This document shows positions 45,601 to 59,466 of a DNA stretch of 64,000 bases, piece after piece. The stretch is from assembly GCA_038363925.1 (NCBI GenBank), contig JAQQWL010000003.1, positions 1,550,001 to 1,614,000 on the forward strand, read 5' to 3'. The translations under genes and the position numbers were made by a program. How positions within the stretch are numbered: the first letter of the stretch is position 1; the number at the start of each line of letters is the position of its first letter. Source of the DNA: Apiospora phragmitis. Lineage: Eukaryota > Ascomycota > Sordariomycetes > Amphisphaeriales > Apiosporaceae. The notes under the pieces are model-generated. The model saw only the letters and a list, made by a program, of their open reading frames with translations, searched no databases and was not told where the DNA came from.

Positions 45601-46479
45601 TTATTAATAAAGAGAATTTATTATTATAGTTTAAGTGGTTTTAAATAGTGTTAAGGTTAAAAAAAGGCGATAATATTACGGTTTATATTAATATTAATAT
45701 AAATACGTTTCTTTATTTTTTAATATTGCGTTATTTTTAATACCTTTTTTTTATTAATATTAGGATTTTTATTTTCGTTTTATCGTAATTAATATTTACC
45801 GCTTCTCTTTCGGCTTAAATTTTATTTTATTTTCTATTAATATTTAGGTTTTAAAGCTAGGGGTTATTTTTAAGGTTTTTAACTTTTTATATTCCGTTTT
45901 TTAATAGTTTAAACGCTTTAAACCGGTTCTCGTGGTGGATATTACGTAATTATACTTTATTTAGTTTAAAAAGGGTTTATTTACCTTTTCTTTTATTCTC
46001 GTTAAGCTTGTATAGTTTTAGTTATTAGTAAGTAAGTTTAAACTTTAAGGACATATTTATTAACCGTGGGGTGTTATATAATAAGATTAAGTCGCCGGTA
46101 TAAAGCGGTTTTATTTATTATTAGTAATAGTTTTATTAATTAACGTATTTCGCTTATTTCTTATATTAGCGAGTTAAGTTTATCGTAATCCTACGTATAT
46201 CTTCGTCTTTTTTTATAAAAAGATTTTTTTTTATTAATAAATTTTTTATCGATATATTAGTATTTTAATTTAAGACTTTTTAAAACGAAAGTAAGCTTTT
46301 TACTAAAAGAATCGGTTATTTTTCGTAAACTATTTCGTATAAGCTTAAGCTAAAACGTCGTATCGAGGTTTTATTAACTTAGATAATAGTAGGGACGAAA
46401 TTTAGCTAGTTTTTCCTTATATTTTTAATAATTTCTTTAAAGTTGTTAATAACGAGACGATAGCCGATTTCTACTTATT
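42636..46479. repeat. Unclassified RIP-mutated repetitive DNA
   Basis: About 3.8 kb of AT-rich sequence with the same CA/TG depletion as the flanking elements. No reverse transcriptase, integrase or transposase block could be recognised in six frames by eye. A few patches keep higher GC (for example 45,450-45,560). It may be an older retroelement or the flanking body of another element, but the family is not determined. Confidence 0.4.
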
Positions 46480-47126
46480 TATAACGAACGTTATCTAAGT
46501 TTTAAAAGAAACCTAGTAAGATGTATTAAGGTTTATGTTTAATAATACGAGAGAGTATTTAAACGTGCGATAAAAGTCCGCGTTTATTAATATAATATGT
46601 AATAGCCGTAGGAATAAATATAATTAAGGTGCATAGGCTTAAAGGTATTCGTAATAGGGTTATTAAAGCTGTTTACTTTATTAATAAGTTAGATTAATAC
46701 TTAAATTAATTATTAAAGTAAAGAGTGTTTATATAAAATATATAGGGAATATTTATCGTTATATATTTAATTCTTTTTTTATTAATATAGGTATTATTTC
46801 GCGGTTATTTAATTATAATTAATATTATTTAATATTATTTAATTAAATATTATTAAGTAGCTTATTAAGGCTTTATTACGTGGCGTTTTTATCTCGTATT
46901 TTTACGTAATTAAGTATTACCTCGTTATAGTTATCTATTTTTAGCTATTTATCTCGTGTTATTCTTTAAGTATTAGTTTAAGGTAGCTATATTATTTTCG
47001 GTTATTATAATATTAGTTATTATAATTAATAAGCTCCGATAGTTTTAATAGTTTTTTATTAATAGACGAGTCTCGTTAATAGAGGGGCTTATAGGGTGGT
47101 TTTCGTAATTAATATAGCTAGTTAAG
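46480..47126 (-). mobile_element. Left part of a minus-oriented gypsy LTR, split by a nested element
   Basis: It begins TATAACGAACGTTATC at 46,480, the reversed end of the LTR family, and continues until the nested chromovirus starts at 47,127. The remaining part resumes at 54,801 and ends at about 54,881. Joined, the LTR is about 723 bp. Five bases before it read TTATT. To the right of 54,881 lies minus-strand gypsy coding sequence, so this is best read as the 3' LTR of that minus-strand element. Confidence 0.75.
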
Positions 47127-47764
47127 TGTTACGACCTGACCTAAATCATGCGGCCAAGACCTATAAAACCACCGGGCCGGATTTACGATGCCCCCCCCAG
47201 GGTACGATATCACGGCCACCGACCGCGCCGCCAACTATATTAATATGAGCGTACCAATACTGTAAAAGCGTACGACGACCACGACGATAGTATCTTAAAC
47301 CGTAGTAGGCTGGATACGGCCTAAGGAAGTAGCAAGGATAACGTCACGTGATGGATCACGGGGATTACCGGGAACGGCGAAGTGAGTCGGTGATCTAATT
47401 AATAAAAGGATCACCCGGATTATTAGAATACGAGGGTGAGCTAAGTGATTTAATAGATTAGTAAAGGAGGAGATTAGATATATAATAATAAACGTTCCTG
47501 ATATATTTTATATAAATATTTTCTATTTTAGTAATTAATTTAAGTATTAATTTTAATTTATTAATAAAATAAATAGTTTTAACGAAACTATTATAAATAT
47601 TTTTAAGTTTATATATTTTAATTATTTTCGTTTTTATAAATTATTATTTATTATATTAATAAAAGTAACTTTTATTATATATTTAAATACTTTTTCGTAT
47701 TATTAATATAAACCTTAATATATTTTATTAAGTTTTTTTTAATACCTAAATAGCGTTCGTTATA
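47127..47764 (+). repeat. 5' LTR of the chromovirus
   Basis: Starts TGTTACGACCTGACC and ends GTTCGTTATA (from TACA). It is less mutated at its left end than the 3' LTR. The U3 part contains a region with GGTGATCT-type words related to the copy-specific repeats of other LTRs in the window. Confidence 0.92.
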
Positions 47765-50700
47765 TTTTAATTATTTTTATTTTTATAAATTATTATTTAA
47801 ACCTTTAAATAATAATATTATAAGAATTATATTTATATTTAATTTTAATAATACCGTCCGGTAAGGAAAAACTTTTATTACTATTCTTAATACCTCTTAA
47901 TAAGACCTTGTTATAGATATTAATAGCGACGATAATAATAACGAACCTATATAATAAACGTTAGTTAAATAAATTAAAAAATTCGAGTAAAAAAGTATTA
48001 ATTATTAATATTATTATATTAAATTTAAAAAAGAGCGTAATAAGCTTTTAATTAAAAGTATTTTAAAATAGATACTTTACGATATTAATAAGTTATACGA
48101 AAAAGTACGTTTTTTATATAGTTATTATTATTATTTAAACCTTTATTATATTAAAAAAGGGTATAAAGATTAATATATTAACCCTTTTTAATAAAATAAG
48201 CGGAAATTTTTAAAGTTTTTTTATTTAAATTAAAACTTATTAACGGTTTTATAAAAAGATGTTTTAAAACGTTATTTAATAAGTTATTTACGCCGCTTCG
48301 TTTTTTAAAAATAAAACGTTCGCTTAGTTTGAGCCTTACTTAAACGAACTTATAAAAAACGATTAATAAGTTAAGCTATACCGTACAGAGGTATAGCGTA
48401 TTTTCAAAAGTTACGACGGCTTTAAATAAGCCTTTAAGTTATTTTTTTAAGACCTCGACGAAAAGCGATAGGCGGAGAGGGAACTTAAGACTTTTAAGTA
48501 AAAAAGATTAGCCGTTTTTTATATAGCCGAGTTCCGGTGTATTATAATTCGATTAAACTATACCGAAGTTATAAAAATTATAATATATTATTAAAAATTA
48601 AAGGATAATATTAAGAATAAACTTAGCCGGCTTAACGCCTTTAATAACTTTTTTTCGTATATAAAATTTATTATTAAAATCGATACTTATATATATAAAC
48701 GACGCCGTAAAAAGTAGGGCGGACTTTAACGGTAAATTAATTAAATTTAAATTAATACGGAGCGATTATAATAATATAATTATATACCGTTTAAAAATAT
48801 TACGGCGTATAGTTATTATAATAAGTTTATAAATTTCGATATTATTAAATATAATAAGTAAGATAAGAACTTACGCGGTATTTATTATAATTATTAAAAA
48901 CTAGGATATTATGTTTAAAAATATTAAGTATTAAGGAAAGATTTTTAACGAGTTTTAAAAAAACGATATATTAATATTATTAAAATAAAAAATATTTTTA
49001 TAATAATTATTAAAAATAATAACGTTATTATTAAATATAATAACTTATTTTAAATAGCTTATTATAACGATAGGTATATTTTTTATTTAATAAATAAGGA
49101 AGGTACCGGATAGTTTTTTAAAACTCCGGAAGGTAAGAAGGATTATAGCCGAAGTATTATAATAATACGAAGGGAACGACCCTCCTTTTATAACGAGGAT
49201 AGCGATTTAATAAACGATATTACGAGCTAATTAAAATAATTTATAAATTATGAACGTTTAGTAAGTATATTTATAAACGAATTAGTATACGAGATTATTA
49301 AGTTTAAAGATTTAAGGACTAATAAATGGTTAATTATTTTTAATGTTTTTTACCTCGATTTTAAATATTTATATTAAGTATTTATTACGGCCGGGTTTAA
49401 TTAAAGAATTTATAATAATTACGCCGTAAAAAATAACCTACGAATTTTTTATATATATAAAGGATACTTTATACTCTTATAAATTTTATACGTATATAAT
49501 ATTTATATAGAATATTTCGCGAAGAAACTCGAGTACGAATAGTTTTTCCGAAGGATCGGTAAACGACCTATTACGTAATTATACCCGGACTATATTATTA
49601 AAAAAATTCGAACAACGACCCCTGATAGATAACGCGTATATTTATTAATATAAGAAGACTTACGGTAATTATAATAATATTATTTAAAAGGACCAGATTA
49701 GAGGGAGTATTTTAAGAATTAATACTTTAAATATACTTAAGAAAAATCGCGAGCTTATAAACGTTTAAAAAAGAGTATTTAATACTTTTAAAATGTATAA
49801 GTATATATTTAATAAAAAAACCCTTTTAATATATTAAAGAATTTATAAAACGTTTACGAATTACCGCGAACTTAATAAACTTTCGAATTACTCGAAGAAC
49901 TCGAATTTTAAGTATTAGGGATAGTATTTCGCACGGGGAAGAGTATAAAAACACCCTTATTAATATATTAAAAAGCGCCCCTTAAAGAACGGAGAAGAAC
50001 GATAACGACGATACGAAGATCGATCGTAAGAAATTATTATTTACTTATAAGAGCAGCGTTTGAGAAATAAACGCCGCTTATTATAAAAAGACGATAATAA
50101 GCGGATTAAAATAAGTTTTTATATTAAATAATAAATAATTAAGCTATTTATAAATATATTATATTAATAATAAATATAAAAAGAGTTTATATTAAAATAT
50201 TACTCGATAGTAGAGCGTAAAAAAACTATATTTTATTACGAATTATTAATTACTTCGAACTCGAATAATAAAAAAAAGACGCTTTATACCGATTTAAAAC
50301 CGTCCATAAAGGATTTATAACGTACGATAATAAAGAAGTACGGAAGGAAATCGCGAACCTTCCGATCGATATCAAAAGACGCTATAAACGAATCACGTGC
50401 GATATCACGGACGTCACAAGATACGATATAATTTTAAAAATATCTTAATTATGGGTAAATAATTTTAAAATTAATTAAAAAATAGGCTAATTTTAATAAA
50501 ATATATTAAAAAAAAGTTTAATTAATAAGTAACGGTTTAAAAAATAACTTTTTAATAAACTTAAAATCTTTAAAATATATATTATTATTAAAAAGCTTAA
50601 GCCGAACGTTATAACGATTATATTAAAAAAGTATCGGTAATTCGAAATACTTTTTAATAAAAAACTAAAAACGGGCTTACCGCTTTATACACGGTAAAAT

Positions 50701-53700
50701 TATAAAATACCCCTTAAAAATAAAAAAGAACCCCTATTTATACCTATATATAAACATAATTAGGAATATAAATAAGCCTTAAAGGAGTACATCACGAAAA
50801 ATCTCAAAAAAGGAGTTATCTAACCATCCACATTACTAATAGGCTTCCTCATCCTCTTCGTTTTAAAAAAAAGCAAGGACGGGAAACTTAAATAACGTAT
50901 ATATATCGATTATTAAAAGTTTAACGAAATCACTATTAAGAACCGGTACCCCTTACTTTTAATTAGCGATTTACGAAATAAATTATTACACGCTAAAATC
51001 TTTATAATACTCGACTTCCTTAATATATATAACCTAATTTGAATTAAAAAAAGAAAGGAATAAAAAACCGCGTTCCGAATTAAATATAACTATTTTAAAT
51101 ATTAAACAATCCCTTTAGTTTAATTAATATATTAATTAATTTTTAATTTATAATTAATTATATTTTATAAAAATACCTCGATAAGTTCGTCGTAATATAT
51201 CTTAATAATATCCTTATTTATTTCGAAAACGACGAGCAGTACTAAAAATACGTAAAACTAATACTTTAAAAGCTATAGAACACTAACCTACTAATTAACT
51301 TAAAAAAAAGCAAATTTTACTAACGATCCGTTACTTTCGTAAAATACGTAATATCCCCGGGCGAAATCTAAATAAAACCTTCGAAAATTTTAATAATTAA
51401 AAAATAGCGCACACTTATAAACGTTATAAAAATTAAATCTTTTTTAAAATTAATTAATTATTATTAAATTTTCGTCCCCGGATTTAATAAAATAGCGACA
51501 CTTTTAATAAACTTAATAAAAAAGGATAAATTCTTTTAATAAAAAAAAAAATAAATAAAGCTTTTTATAATATTAAAAAACGAATTCTTAACGAATTAAT
51601 ACTTCGCGTAATAAACCCGTTTAAACCTTTTAAAATTAAAACCGATATATTAAACTATATAATTAAAAAATAGCTTAATTAATAAAATAATAACGGGAAA
51701 TTATACCCGGTTATATTTTTTTTTAAAAAAGCTTAATAAATTAAAGTTTAATTATTAAATTCATAATAAAAAATTAATAATTATTATTAAAACTTATAAA
51801 AAATAAAAACATTATTTTAATAAAATAATAAAACCGGTTAAAATCTATACCGATTATAAAAACTTTATAACGTTTACTACTATTAAAAAATTAAATAAAT
51901 AATAAATATAATAGTTTAAATTGTTATTAAAATTTAACCTCACTATTATTTATTAAAAAAATAACGAGAACAGTCGCGCCGACGTATTAAGCCGACGACC
52001 GGACTACTAGGAAGAAATCCCGTCCAAAACGCGGACCATCCTTATTTATAACTAAGACGGTAACTTTATACCGTTAAAACAATTAAATACTACAAACTAC
52101 ATCTAGTATAACGATAATTAAATTACTAAATTTCGGTAATTTAACTAAACCTTTAACCCCGCGAACTATTTTAAAAATTACTTCGAAAACCGCGACGGTC
52201 TCGCTTTTTACCGAAATAAAATCTATATCTCTAAATAGTACCGCGAAGACTTTATTTAAGAATTCTACGAGTACCCTATATACAAATACTAAAGAATATT
52301 TAAAACCTAGAAAAAGATTATTAAATAATTCGATTATAAAAACTTTAAATTAATTATAATTAAAATAATTAATAAATATAACCTCTATAATAAAATAAAA
52401 GTTACCCGATACCGGCCGTATAAAGAATTATAACCGATCCTATTATTAAATAAAATATAAAAAACTATTATACTTAATTTCGTTATTAAACTATTTTTAT
52501 TAAAAAAACCCCTAATTAAAGTCGATTATAATAACATCTTAATAATTACGGATAAACTTATAAAATATACCTACTTCCTACTATATAAAGAATCTAACAA
52601 TATTAACGACCTAATATATACGTTTCTCTAAATAATTATTAATTAATACGGGCTATTCGAAACAATTATTTCCGATAAAAATAAATTATTTACCGCTAAA
52701 TTTTAAAAATTATTTATAATATAACTTAAAGTTAAATATAAACTATTTACGGCTTACTACCTTTAAATAAATAAATAAACCGAACGGATAAACTAAACTT
52801 TAAAATAATACTTACGCTACTATATTAATTATAAATAAAATAATTAAGTATAATTATTATTTATAACTTAATTCGTTTATAATAACGTAAATAACGAAGC
52901 TACGCGTATTTTATTATTCCGAACAAATTACGAATATAACCCGAAAATTATTAAAAAACCTTTAAAAAAAGAATTAATACTAATTATAACTATATAAGTC
53001 AAAAAATTAAAGGAATTCCAAATTATATTATAACAAAACCTTATTTTCCTTTAATAATAAATAAAAGGATACGCCGACTAGACGAGGTTAAAAGCATTAA
53101 TTTTTAAAAAAGGAGAAAAAGTTTACCTCTTATAATAAAATGTTAAAACGAAACGATTAAGCGATAAATTAGATTTTAAAAAAATAAAACTATTTAAAAT
53201 CGTAAAAACTATTTTAAAAACTAATTACCGATTATTACTACTTAAAATAATACGAATATACTTTATATTTTATATTTTATTATTCGAATTAATAATCGAA
53301 AAAACCTTAATCGATATATAACTAGAAATTAAAACGGATTAATACAAATAAGAAATTAATAAAGTTATTAATAAAAAAAAATAAAGCTTTTAATACCTCG
53401 TTTAATAAAAAGGCTACCCGTTAAAAAATAATATTTAAAAATTTAAAAAGTATTTAACAAATATTACGAAAGAATTACGGGCGTTTAAAATAAAACGAGG
53501 TTAAAATTTATCGCGTTTTAATCTATTACTTTAAACGCTTCGAAAGATTACGCCTCGATAACCGTTTCGGACTTAACGTGCTCGGCCGTTTTTAACTCGT
53601 TTAAAGAACGAAGACTACGTTTAGCTATTTTTACGCCACGCGTTATTAAAGAGTTCTATTATTACCGAATTCGCTTTAAGCGTTAAAAGGCTTTTTAAGC

Positions 53701-54162
53701 CTCTTAATAAGCCTTCTTTAAAACCGCGCTCACCTCGCGTAAAGAGTTATTAACCGCTTACTTTTTAAAGTGTAGGCGACGGGACTTATTAATAACTCGA
53801 AACATTATAAAAACCGATAAACTAGAACTATCGCAGGACCGACCACGATGAACGTATTTTTTATAGCGAGAAATATTATTTAATATAATGTATTTCTATT
53901 CTTTTTTAAATAAAAAGAGTACGATATAATTTTAAAACTAAACTCGTTAAAAAGGGTAATTAAGTTATAACGTTATTTAATTTTTTTAAACTTTATATAA
54001 GGAATAGATTTTTTAATTCGATTTAATATAATAAATAAATATTATAATAAAAATATAACGAAAAGAAAGAAGGAGCTTATTAAAAACCGATACGATAAAC
54101 GGGTAAAGATATTTAAAAAATTTAATATTTCGAGAATAAAATAGTTAGAAGAGAGAAGGTAA
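47765..54162 (+). pseudogene. Chromovirus gag-pol, inactivated by RIP
   Basis: Many stops, but the domain order is readable on the plus strand. A CCHC zinc knuckle near 48,890-48,935 has its Cys and His codons turned into Tyr. A protease motif (LLDSRA, from LLDSGA) lies near 50,195. The reverse transcriptase shows YIDY*KFNEITIKNRYP near 50,910 and the catalytic YLDD as YLNN near 51,197. The integrase shows TIISDKNKLFT and later FTAYYL*INK*TER near 52,660-52,790. A C-terminal chromodomain (YLV**KGYPLK) lies near 53,390-53,430, which places it among the chromoviruses. Changes are consistent with C-to-T and G-to-A transitions. Confidence 0.85.
54147..54159 (+). other. Polypurine tract of the chromovirus
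   Basis: AGAAGAGAGAAGG immediately upstream of the 3' LTR; it is the expected primer site for plus-strand DNA synthesis. Confidence 0.75.
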
Positions 54163-54800
54163 TATTATAACCTGACTTAAATTATACGGCTAAAACCTAT
54201 AAAACCACCGGGCCGAATTTATGATACCCCGTTTAAAGTATGATATCACGGCTACCGACCGCGCCGCCAACTATACTAATATAAGCGTACTAATATTATA
54301 AAAGCGCACGGCGACCACGACGATAATATCTTAAACCGTAGTAGGCTAGACACGGCTTAAAGAAGTAGTAAGGATAACGTTACGTAATAAATTACAAGGA
54401 TTACTAGGAACGGCGAAATAAGTTAATAATTTAACTAATAAAGGGATTACCCGGATTACTAAAATATAAAGGTGAGCTAAGTAATATAACAGATTAGTAA
54501 AGGAGGAGATTAAATATATAACGACGGATATTCCCTACGTATTTTATATAGATACTTTTTATTTTAATAATTAATTTAAATATTAAACTTAATTTATTAA
54601 TAAAGTAAATAGCTTTAATAAAACTATTATAAATACCCCTAAGCTTACGTACTTTAATTACTTTCGTTTTTATAAGTTATTACCCGCTATATTAATAAAA
54701 GCGACTTTTATCGCACGTTTAAATACTCTCTTATATTATTAATATAAACCTTAGTACGTCTTACTAAGTTTCTTTTAAAACTTAGATAGCGTTCGTTATA
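54163..54800 (+). repeat. 3' LTR of the chromovirus
   Basis: Starts TATTATAACCTGACT, the RIP-altered form of TGTTACGACCTGACC, and ends GTTCGTTATA. Its length of 638 bp is identical to the 5' LTR; visible differences are transitions. Confidence 0.92.
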
Positions 54801-54881
54801 TTAAGTTAATAAGCGCCTCGGGTTATCTTAGCGCCGTTTCCGGGGTGGGGCTAGTCGTATAAGTTAAGCTTATTTATAATA
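54801..54881 (-). mobile_element. Right part of the split minus-oriented LTR
   Basis: Begins with the second copy of TTAAG and continues the LTR interrupted at 47,126 (words GCGCCTCGGGTTATCTTAG also present in the solo LTR near 42,570). It ends ATTTATAATA, the degraded reversed LTR start. Confidence 0.75.
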
Positions 54882-57800
54882 TTATTACTTTTCTTTTATT
54901 TATTTTATTTTTAAAGTAATTATTATAAATATTTAGTACGTATCGTCGTATTAAGTTTAATAAGTTCTTTTTTTCTTATATTATACATTTATTATAATAT
55001 TTAATCGTATAGAAAAATGTTATTTTTTACCGAAAGTTTCTACGGCTCGTTATTATTATTTTATTTTATCCTTTAACGAGTTTAGTTTTAAAGTTATACC
55101 GTGTTCTCGTTACCCTTTTAAAGGGTAGAAGTGTATTATAATAGAAGGCGTCGATAAGTGTTAAAAGTGTACTCGTTCGGCCTCGGTTTGCGATAAGTTA
55201 AGCGTCCCTCTTTATTCTTTTAAGCGGATCTAAAAATAGTATCGTCGCCTTAGTTATAAAGAGGTTTTAACCGAAGAGCGGTTTTTTAAGCTCTAAAAGC
55301 GGTATTAAAAGGAAATAAACGAGGCTATTACTCGTTTAATTCGTTTATTTAAATAGAAAGAGATAGCTCGTTTTTAAGGTATTAAGCTAGTATAGCGTAG
55401 CCTTCGCTTTTTAAACGAGTTAAAGGAATAGGAGCGCCGGGAGTTAGAGGCTATTATAGCCGTGTAATCGCGTAAAGGTTTCGGCGTGGTTGATTAGAAT
55501 ATTATAGATTTCTCCTTTTTTCCGGATCTTCTCGATCTGTTTACGGTCGCGCTTTAAACGCCTAGAGAGCTTTAGCGGTATTTTTTAAATATTTTTTAAG
55601 TTTTTAAATAAATTTTTATTAGGTAATCTTTTTATTTAATGAGGTATATTTATTCTTTTTTTATTCGTTTTTTATTTAAAATTATTTTAATTTTATATTC
55701 GTATTAATACGTTTTGATTTTTAGTTATATTTTAATTTTTATATTTTCGGTAATTAGTTTAAGTAATAAGATATAAAATATAAGGTGTATTTATATTATT
55801 TTAAATAATAATAATTAATAGTTAGTTTTTAAAATAATTTTTACGATTTTAAATAGTTCGATCTTTTTAAAATCTAGTTTTTCGCTTAGTCGTTTAGTTT
55901 TAATATTTTATTATAAGAGGTAAACTTTTTTTTTAATTAAGGTTAGTCCTTTTAACCTAGTTTAGTCGGCGCGTTTTTTTATTTATTATTAGAAAAAGGT
56001 GAGGTTTTATTATAGTATTATTTAAAGCTTTTTTAATTTTTCGATTTATATGGTCGCGATAGGTATTAACTCTTTTTTTAAGGGTGTTTTAATAATTTCT
56101 AGGTTATACCCGTAATTTATTCGAAATAGTGATATGTGTATAACTTTATTATTTATATTATTATAAGCGAATTATATTATAAGTAATAATTATACCTAGT
56201 TATTTTATTTATAATTAACGTAGTAACGTAAGTATTATTTTAAGGTTTAATTTATTCGCTCGGTTTATTTATTTATTTAAGGGTGGTAAGCTGTGGATAG
56301 CTTGTGCTTTACGCCGAGTTATATTATAAGCGATTTTTAAAACTTAGTGGTGAATAGCTTGTCTCGGTTAGAAATAATCGTTTCGGGCAGTTTATACTAG
56401 TTAACGATTATTTATAAGAACGTGTAGGCTAGGTTATTAGTATTACTAGACTTTTTATACGGTAGGAAGTAGGTGTATTTCGTGAGTTTATTTATAATTA
56501 TTAAAATATTATCGTAATTAATTTTAATTAAAGGTTTTTTTAATCGGGATAGTTTAATTATAAAATCGAGTACGATTATTTTTTATATTTTATACAGTGA
56601 TAGAATTAATTATAATTCTTTATATAGTTAATATTTATTAGTTTTAGTTTTACTATAAAGGTTATATTCACTAATGACCTTAATTACGGCTGACTTAAGG
56701 TTTTCGTAATTAAATTGCTTAGTAATTCGTTTTTAAGTTTTAAATACTTTTTAGTATTTATACGTAAAGTGTTTATAAAATTCCTTAATAAAATTTTTAC
56801 GGTATTATTTAAAAATATAGATCTTGCTTTAATAAAAAAAGAGGTTATTTTATTTCTCGAGTTAAGCCTTAGTATAATTAATAAGATCCGGGGCCTAATT
56901 TAATTATTAAAACTTAGAAACCTAATCGTTATTATATTATATAGAACTTATAGTATTTAATTATCGCGACGGCGTAAGGTTACCGTTTTAGTTATAAGTT
57001 AAAATAGTCTATGTTTTGGGCGGGACTTTTTCCTAGTGGCTCGGTCGTTAGCTTAGTATGTCGGCGTAACCGTTCTTATTACCTTTGTAGTAGATATTAA
57101 TAATGCTAAATTTTAATAAGAATTTAAACTATTATATTTATTATTTATTTAACTTTTTAATAATAATAAATATTATAAGGTTTTTATAATCAGTATAAAC
57201 TTTCATTAGTTTTATCGTTTTATTAAAATAATGTTTTTATATTTTATATATTTTAATATTAGTTATTAATTCTTTATTCTAGATTTAATAGTTAAGTTCT
57301 AGCTTATTTAATTTTTTAGAAAAAAATGTAACGGGTTGTGCTTTTCCGTTATTATTTTATTAGTTTAATTACCTTTTAATCGCATAGTCTAATACGTCGG
57401 TTTTAATTTTAAATAATTTAAAAGGGTTTATTATGCAAAGTATTAATTCGTTAAGGATTCGTTCTTTAATATTATAAAAGGCTTGGTTTTCTTTCTTTAT
57501 TTATCGAAATAGCTCGTCTTTTTTTGTTAGGTTTATTAAAGGTATCGCTAACTTATTAAATTCGGGGATAAATATCCGGTAATAGTTAGTTAGTTTTAAG
57601 AAGGATTTAATTTTTATAGCGCTTGTAGGCGTCGGTTATTCTTTAATTGCTAAAATTTTAATAGGTTTTATCCGGATTTCTTTAAAAAATATTATATATT
57701 TTATAAATATAACGGATTATTAATAGAACTCGCTCTTCTTTAAGTTAATTAATAAGTTAATGTCTTATAGTTTTTAAAGTATTAATTTTACGTGTTTTCG

Positions 57801-59336
57801 GTGTTATTTATTATTTTCGGTGTAGATTAAGATATTATCGAGGTATATTACAATAAATTTATTAAGGTATTCTCGTAAAACGTGGTTAATTATTATTTAA
57901 AAATTAGTTAACGCGTTAGTTAAGCCGAATAGCATAGCTTGATATTTAAAATACCTGTATTTAGTTCGAAACGCGGTTTTCTAGTTTTCTTCTTTTTTAA
58001 CTCGGATCAGGTTATATACGTTAAAGAGATCAAGTATTGCAAAGATCTTAGCGTGTAATAGCTTATTTTATAAATCGCTAATGAAGGGTAAAAGGTACCG
58101 ATTTTTAATAATAATTTCGTTAAACTTCCGGTAATCGATATATATACGTTATTTAAGTTTCTCGTCCTTACTTTTTTTCGGGACGAAAAGTATAAGGAAA
58201 CCTCTTAACGATATAAATAGTTATATAACTCTTTTTTCGAGGTTTTTCGTAATATATTCTTTTAAAGCTTCTTTATATTCTTAATTTAGTTTATAAATCG
58301 GTATAAAAAAGGGTTTTTTTCCTTCTTTTAACGGTATTCTATAATTTTACCGTGTATAAAGCGGTAACTCGTTTTTTAATTTCTCATTAAAAAGGGCTTC
58401 GAACTGTTAATACTTTTTTAATACGGTTATTATTATTTTTAGCTTAAGCTTTTTAATAATAACGTATATTTTTAAAACTTTAAGTTTATTAAAAGGTCGC
58501 TTTTTAAACCGTTACCTATTAATTAAACCTTTTTTTAATATATTTTATTAAAATTAACCTAATTTTTATTAATTTTAAAATTATTTACTCGTAATTAAAA
58601 TATTTTTAAAATTATATCGTATTTTATAACGTTTATAATATTATACGTAATTTTTTTATAACGTTTTTTAATATTAATTAAAAAGTTTGCGACTTTTTTA
58701 TATATATTTTTATTATTATATATTATAAGTTTTTTATTAACGGTTCTAAGTCGGTATAAAGCGTTTTTTTCTTATTATTTTAAAGTTAAGCTATTAATAA
58801 TTCGTAATAAAATATAATTACTTTACGCTCCGCTATTTAGTAACGCTCGAATAATAACTCTTTTTATTTCGATTATTAGTACGATATAGTTATAGATGTT
58901 TTAGTTATCCGTTATTAAATATAAAGATCTATCGTGTCCCGTCGAGTATCGTCCTTTTATAACTGACGGGGGTTATTTCCCGACCGTTATAATAAGTTTT
59001 ATTCGTCGGCTATTCGTAGGTAGCGACGAGTTTATACGTACGGTGTTTCGCGTTCGTACGGCGGTGGCGGTGTTTAGGATCTTGTTATTATAGCAGGTCT
59101 TTTAACTTAGGAGTTCTAGGTGTCTTAAGAGCGCTGTGCGTCTATTTTAAATATTTAGTAAGCTCGTAATTTTTCTTATACGTGCTATAAGTATTTATTA
59201 TTAATATAATCTTTTTAATCCTGCTTTTTTAAATAATATTCTCGAGATTATTAAGGGGTCCTCTTAATTAACAAGTAAGCTCGGCGGGGGTTAAGTATAG
59301 TTATTTTAACCTTTTTAATAAAGTGATCGAGGTATA

Positions 59337-59466
59337 TATTACAGTGCGTGTGGACTAACCACTGCGCTATAAAGCAAAAGCTTCGGAAATGACTAGATAA
59401 GTCATTTCTATTTAATTCTATACTATAAGCGTTACCCCGCACGGGAGATAACCGTCGGCCGTAACA
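59337..59466 (-). repeat. 3' terminal repeat of the TRIM candidate
   Basis: On the minus strand it starts TGTTACGGCC. It holds the A-box-like word at 59,351-59,369 and a perfect 9-bp hairpin stem (59,386-59,394 with 59,400-59,408, loop AGATA). It is the less mutated of the two repeats. Confidence 0.85.

Larger units (their letters stand above)
47127..54800 (+). mobile_element. Complete nested Ty3/gypsy chromovirus, RIP-mutated, TSD TTAAG
   Basis: A 7,674-bp LTR retrotransposon with two 638-bp LTRs (47,127-47,764 and 54,163-54,800). A perfect 5-bp target duplication, TTAAG, lies at 47,122-47,126 and 54,801-54,805. It is inserted in the opposite orientation inside an older LTR (46,480-47,126 plus 54,801-54,881). 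A purine tract, AGAAGAGAGAAGG, lies at 54,147-54,159 just before the 3' LTR. The internal region shows in order a zinc knuckle, protease, reverse transcriptase, integrase and chromodomain, all with stops. Equal LTR lengths without visible indels suggest that point mutation, not deletion, inactivated it. Confidence 0.93.

Noticed and set aside
46475..54886. TTATT on both sides of the split LTR as a solo-LTR duplication
   Set aside because: The right-hand TTATT is followed by the reversed polypurine tract and gypsy coding sequence, and similar TTATC follows the LTR at 60,104, so it is internal sequence rather than a target duplication.
56715..56903. 62-residue ORF in the AT-rich block
   Set aside because: It lies on the plus strand inside the minus-strand gypsy remnant; AT-rich codons only, no domain.
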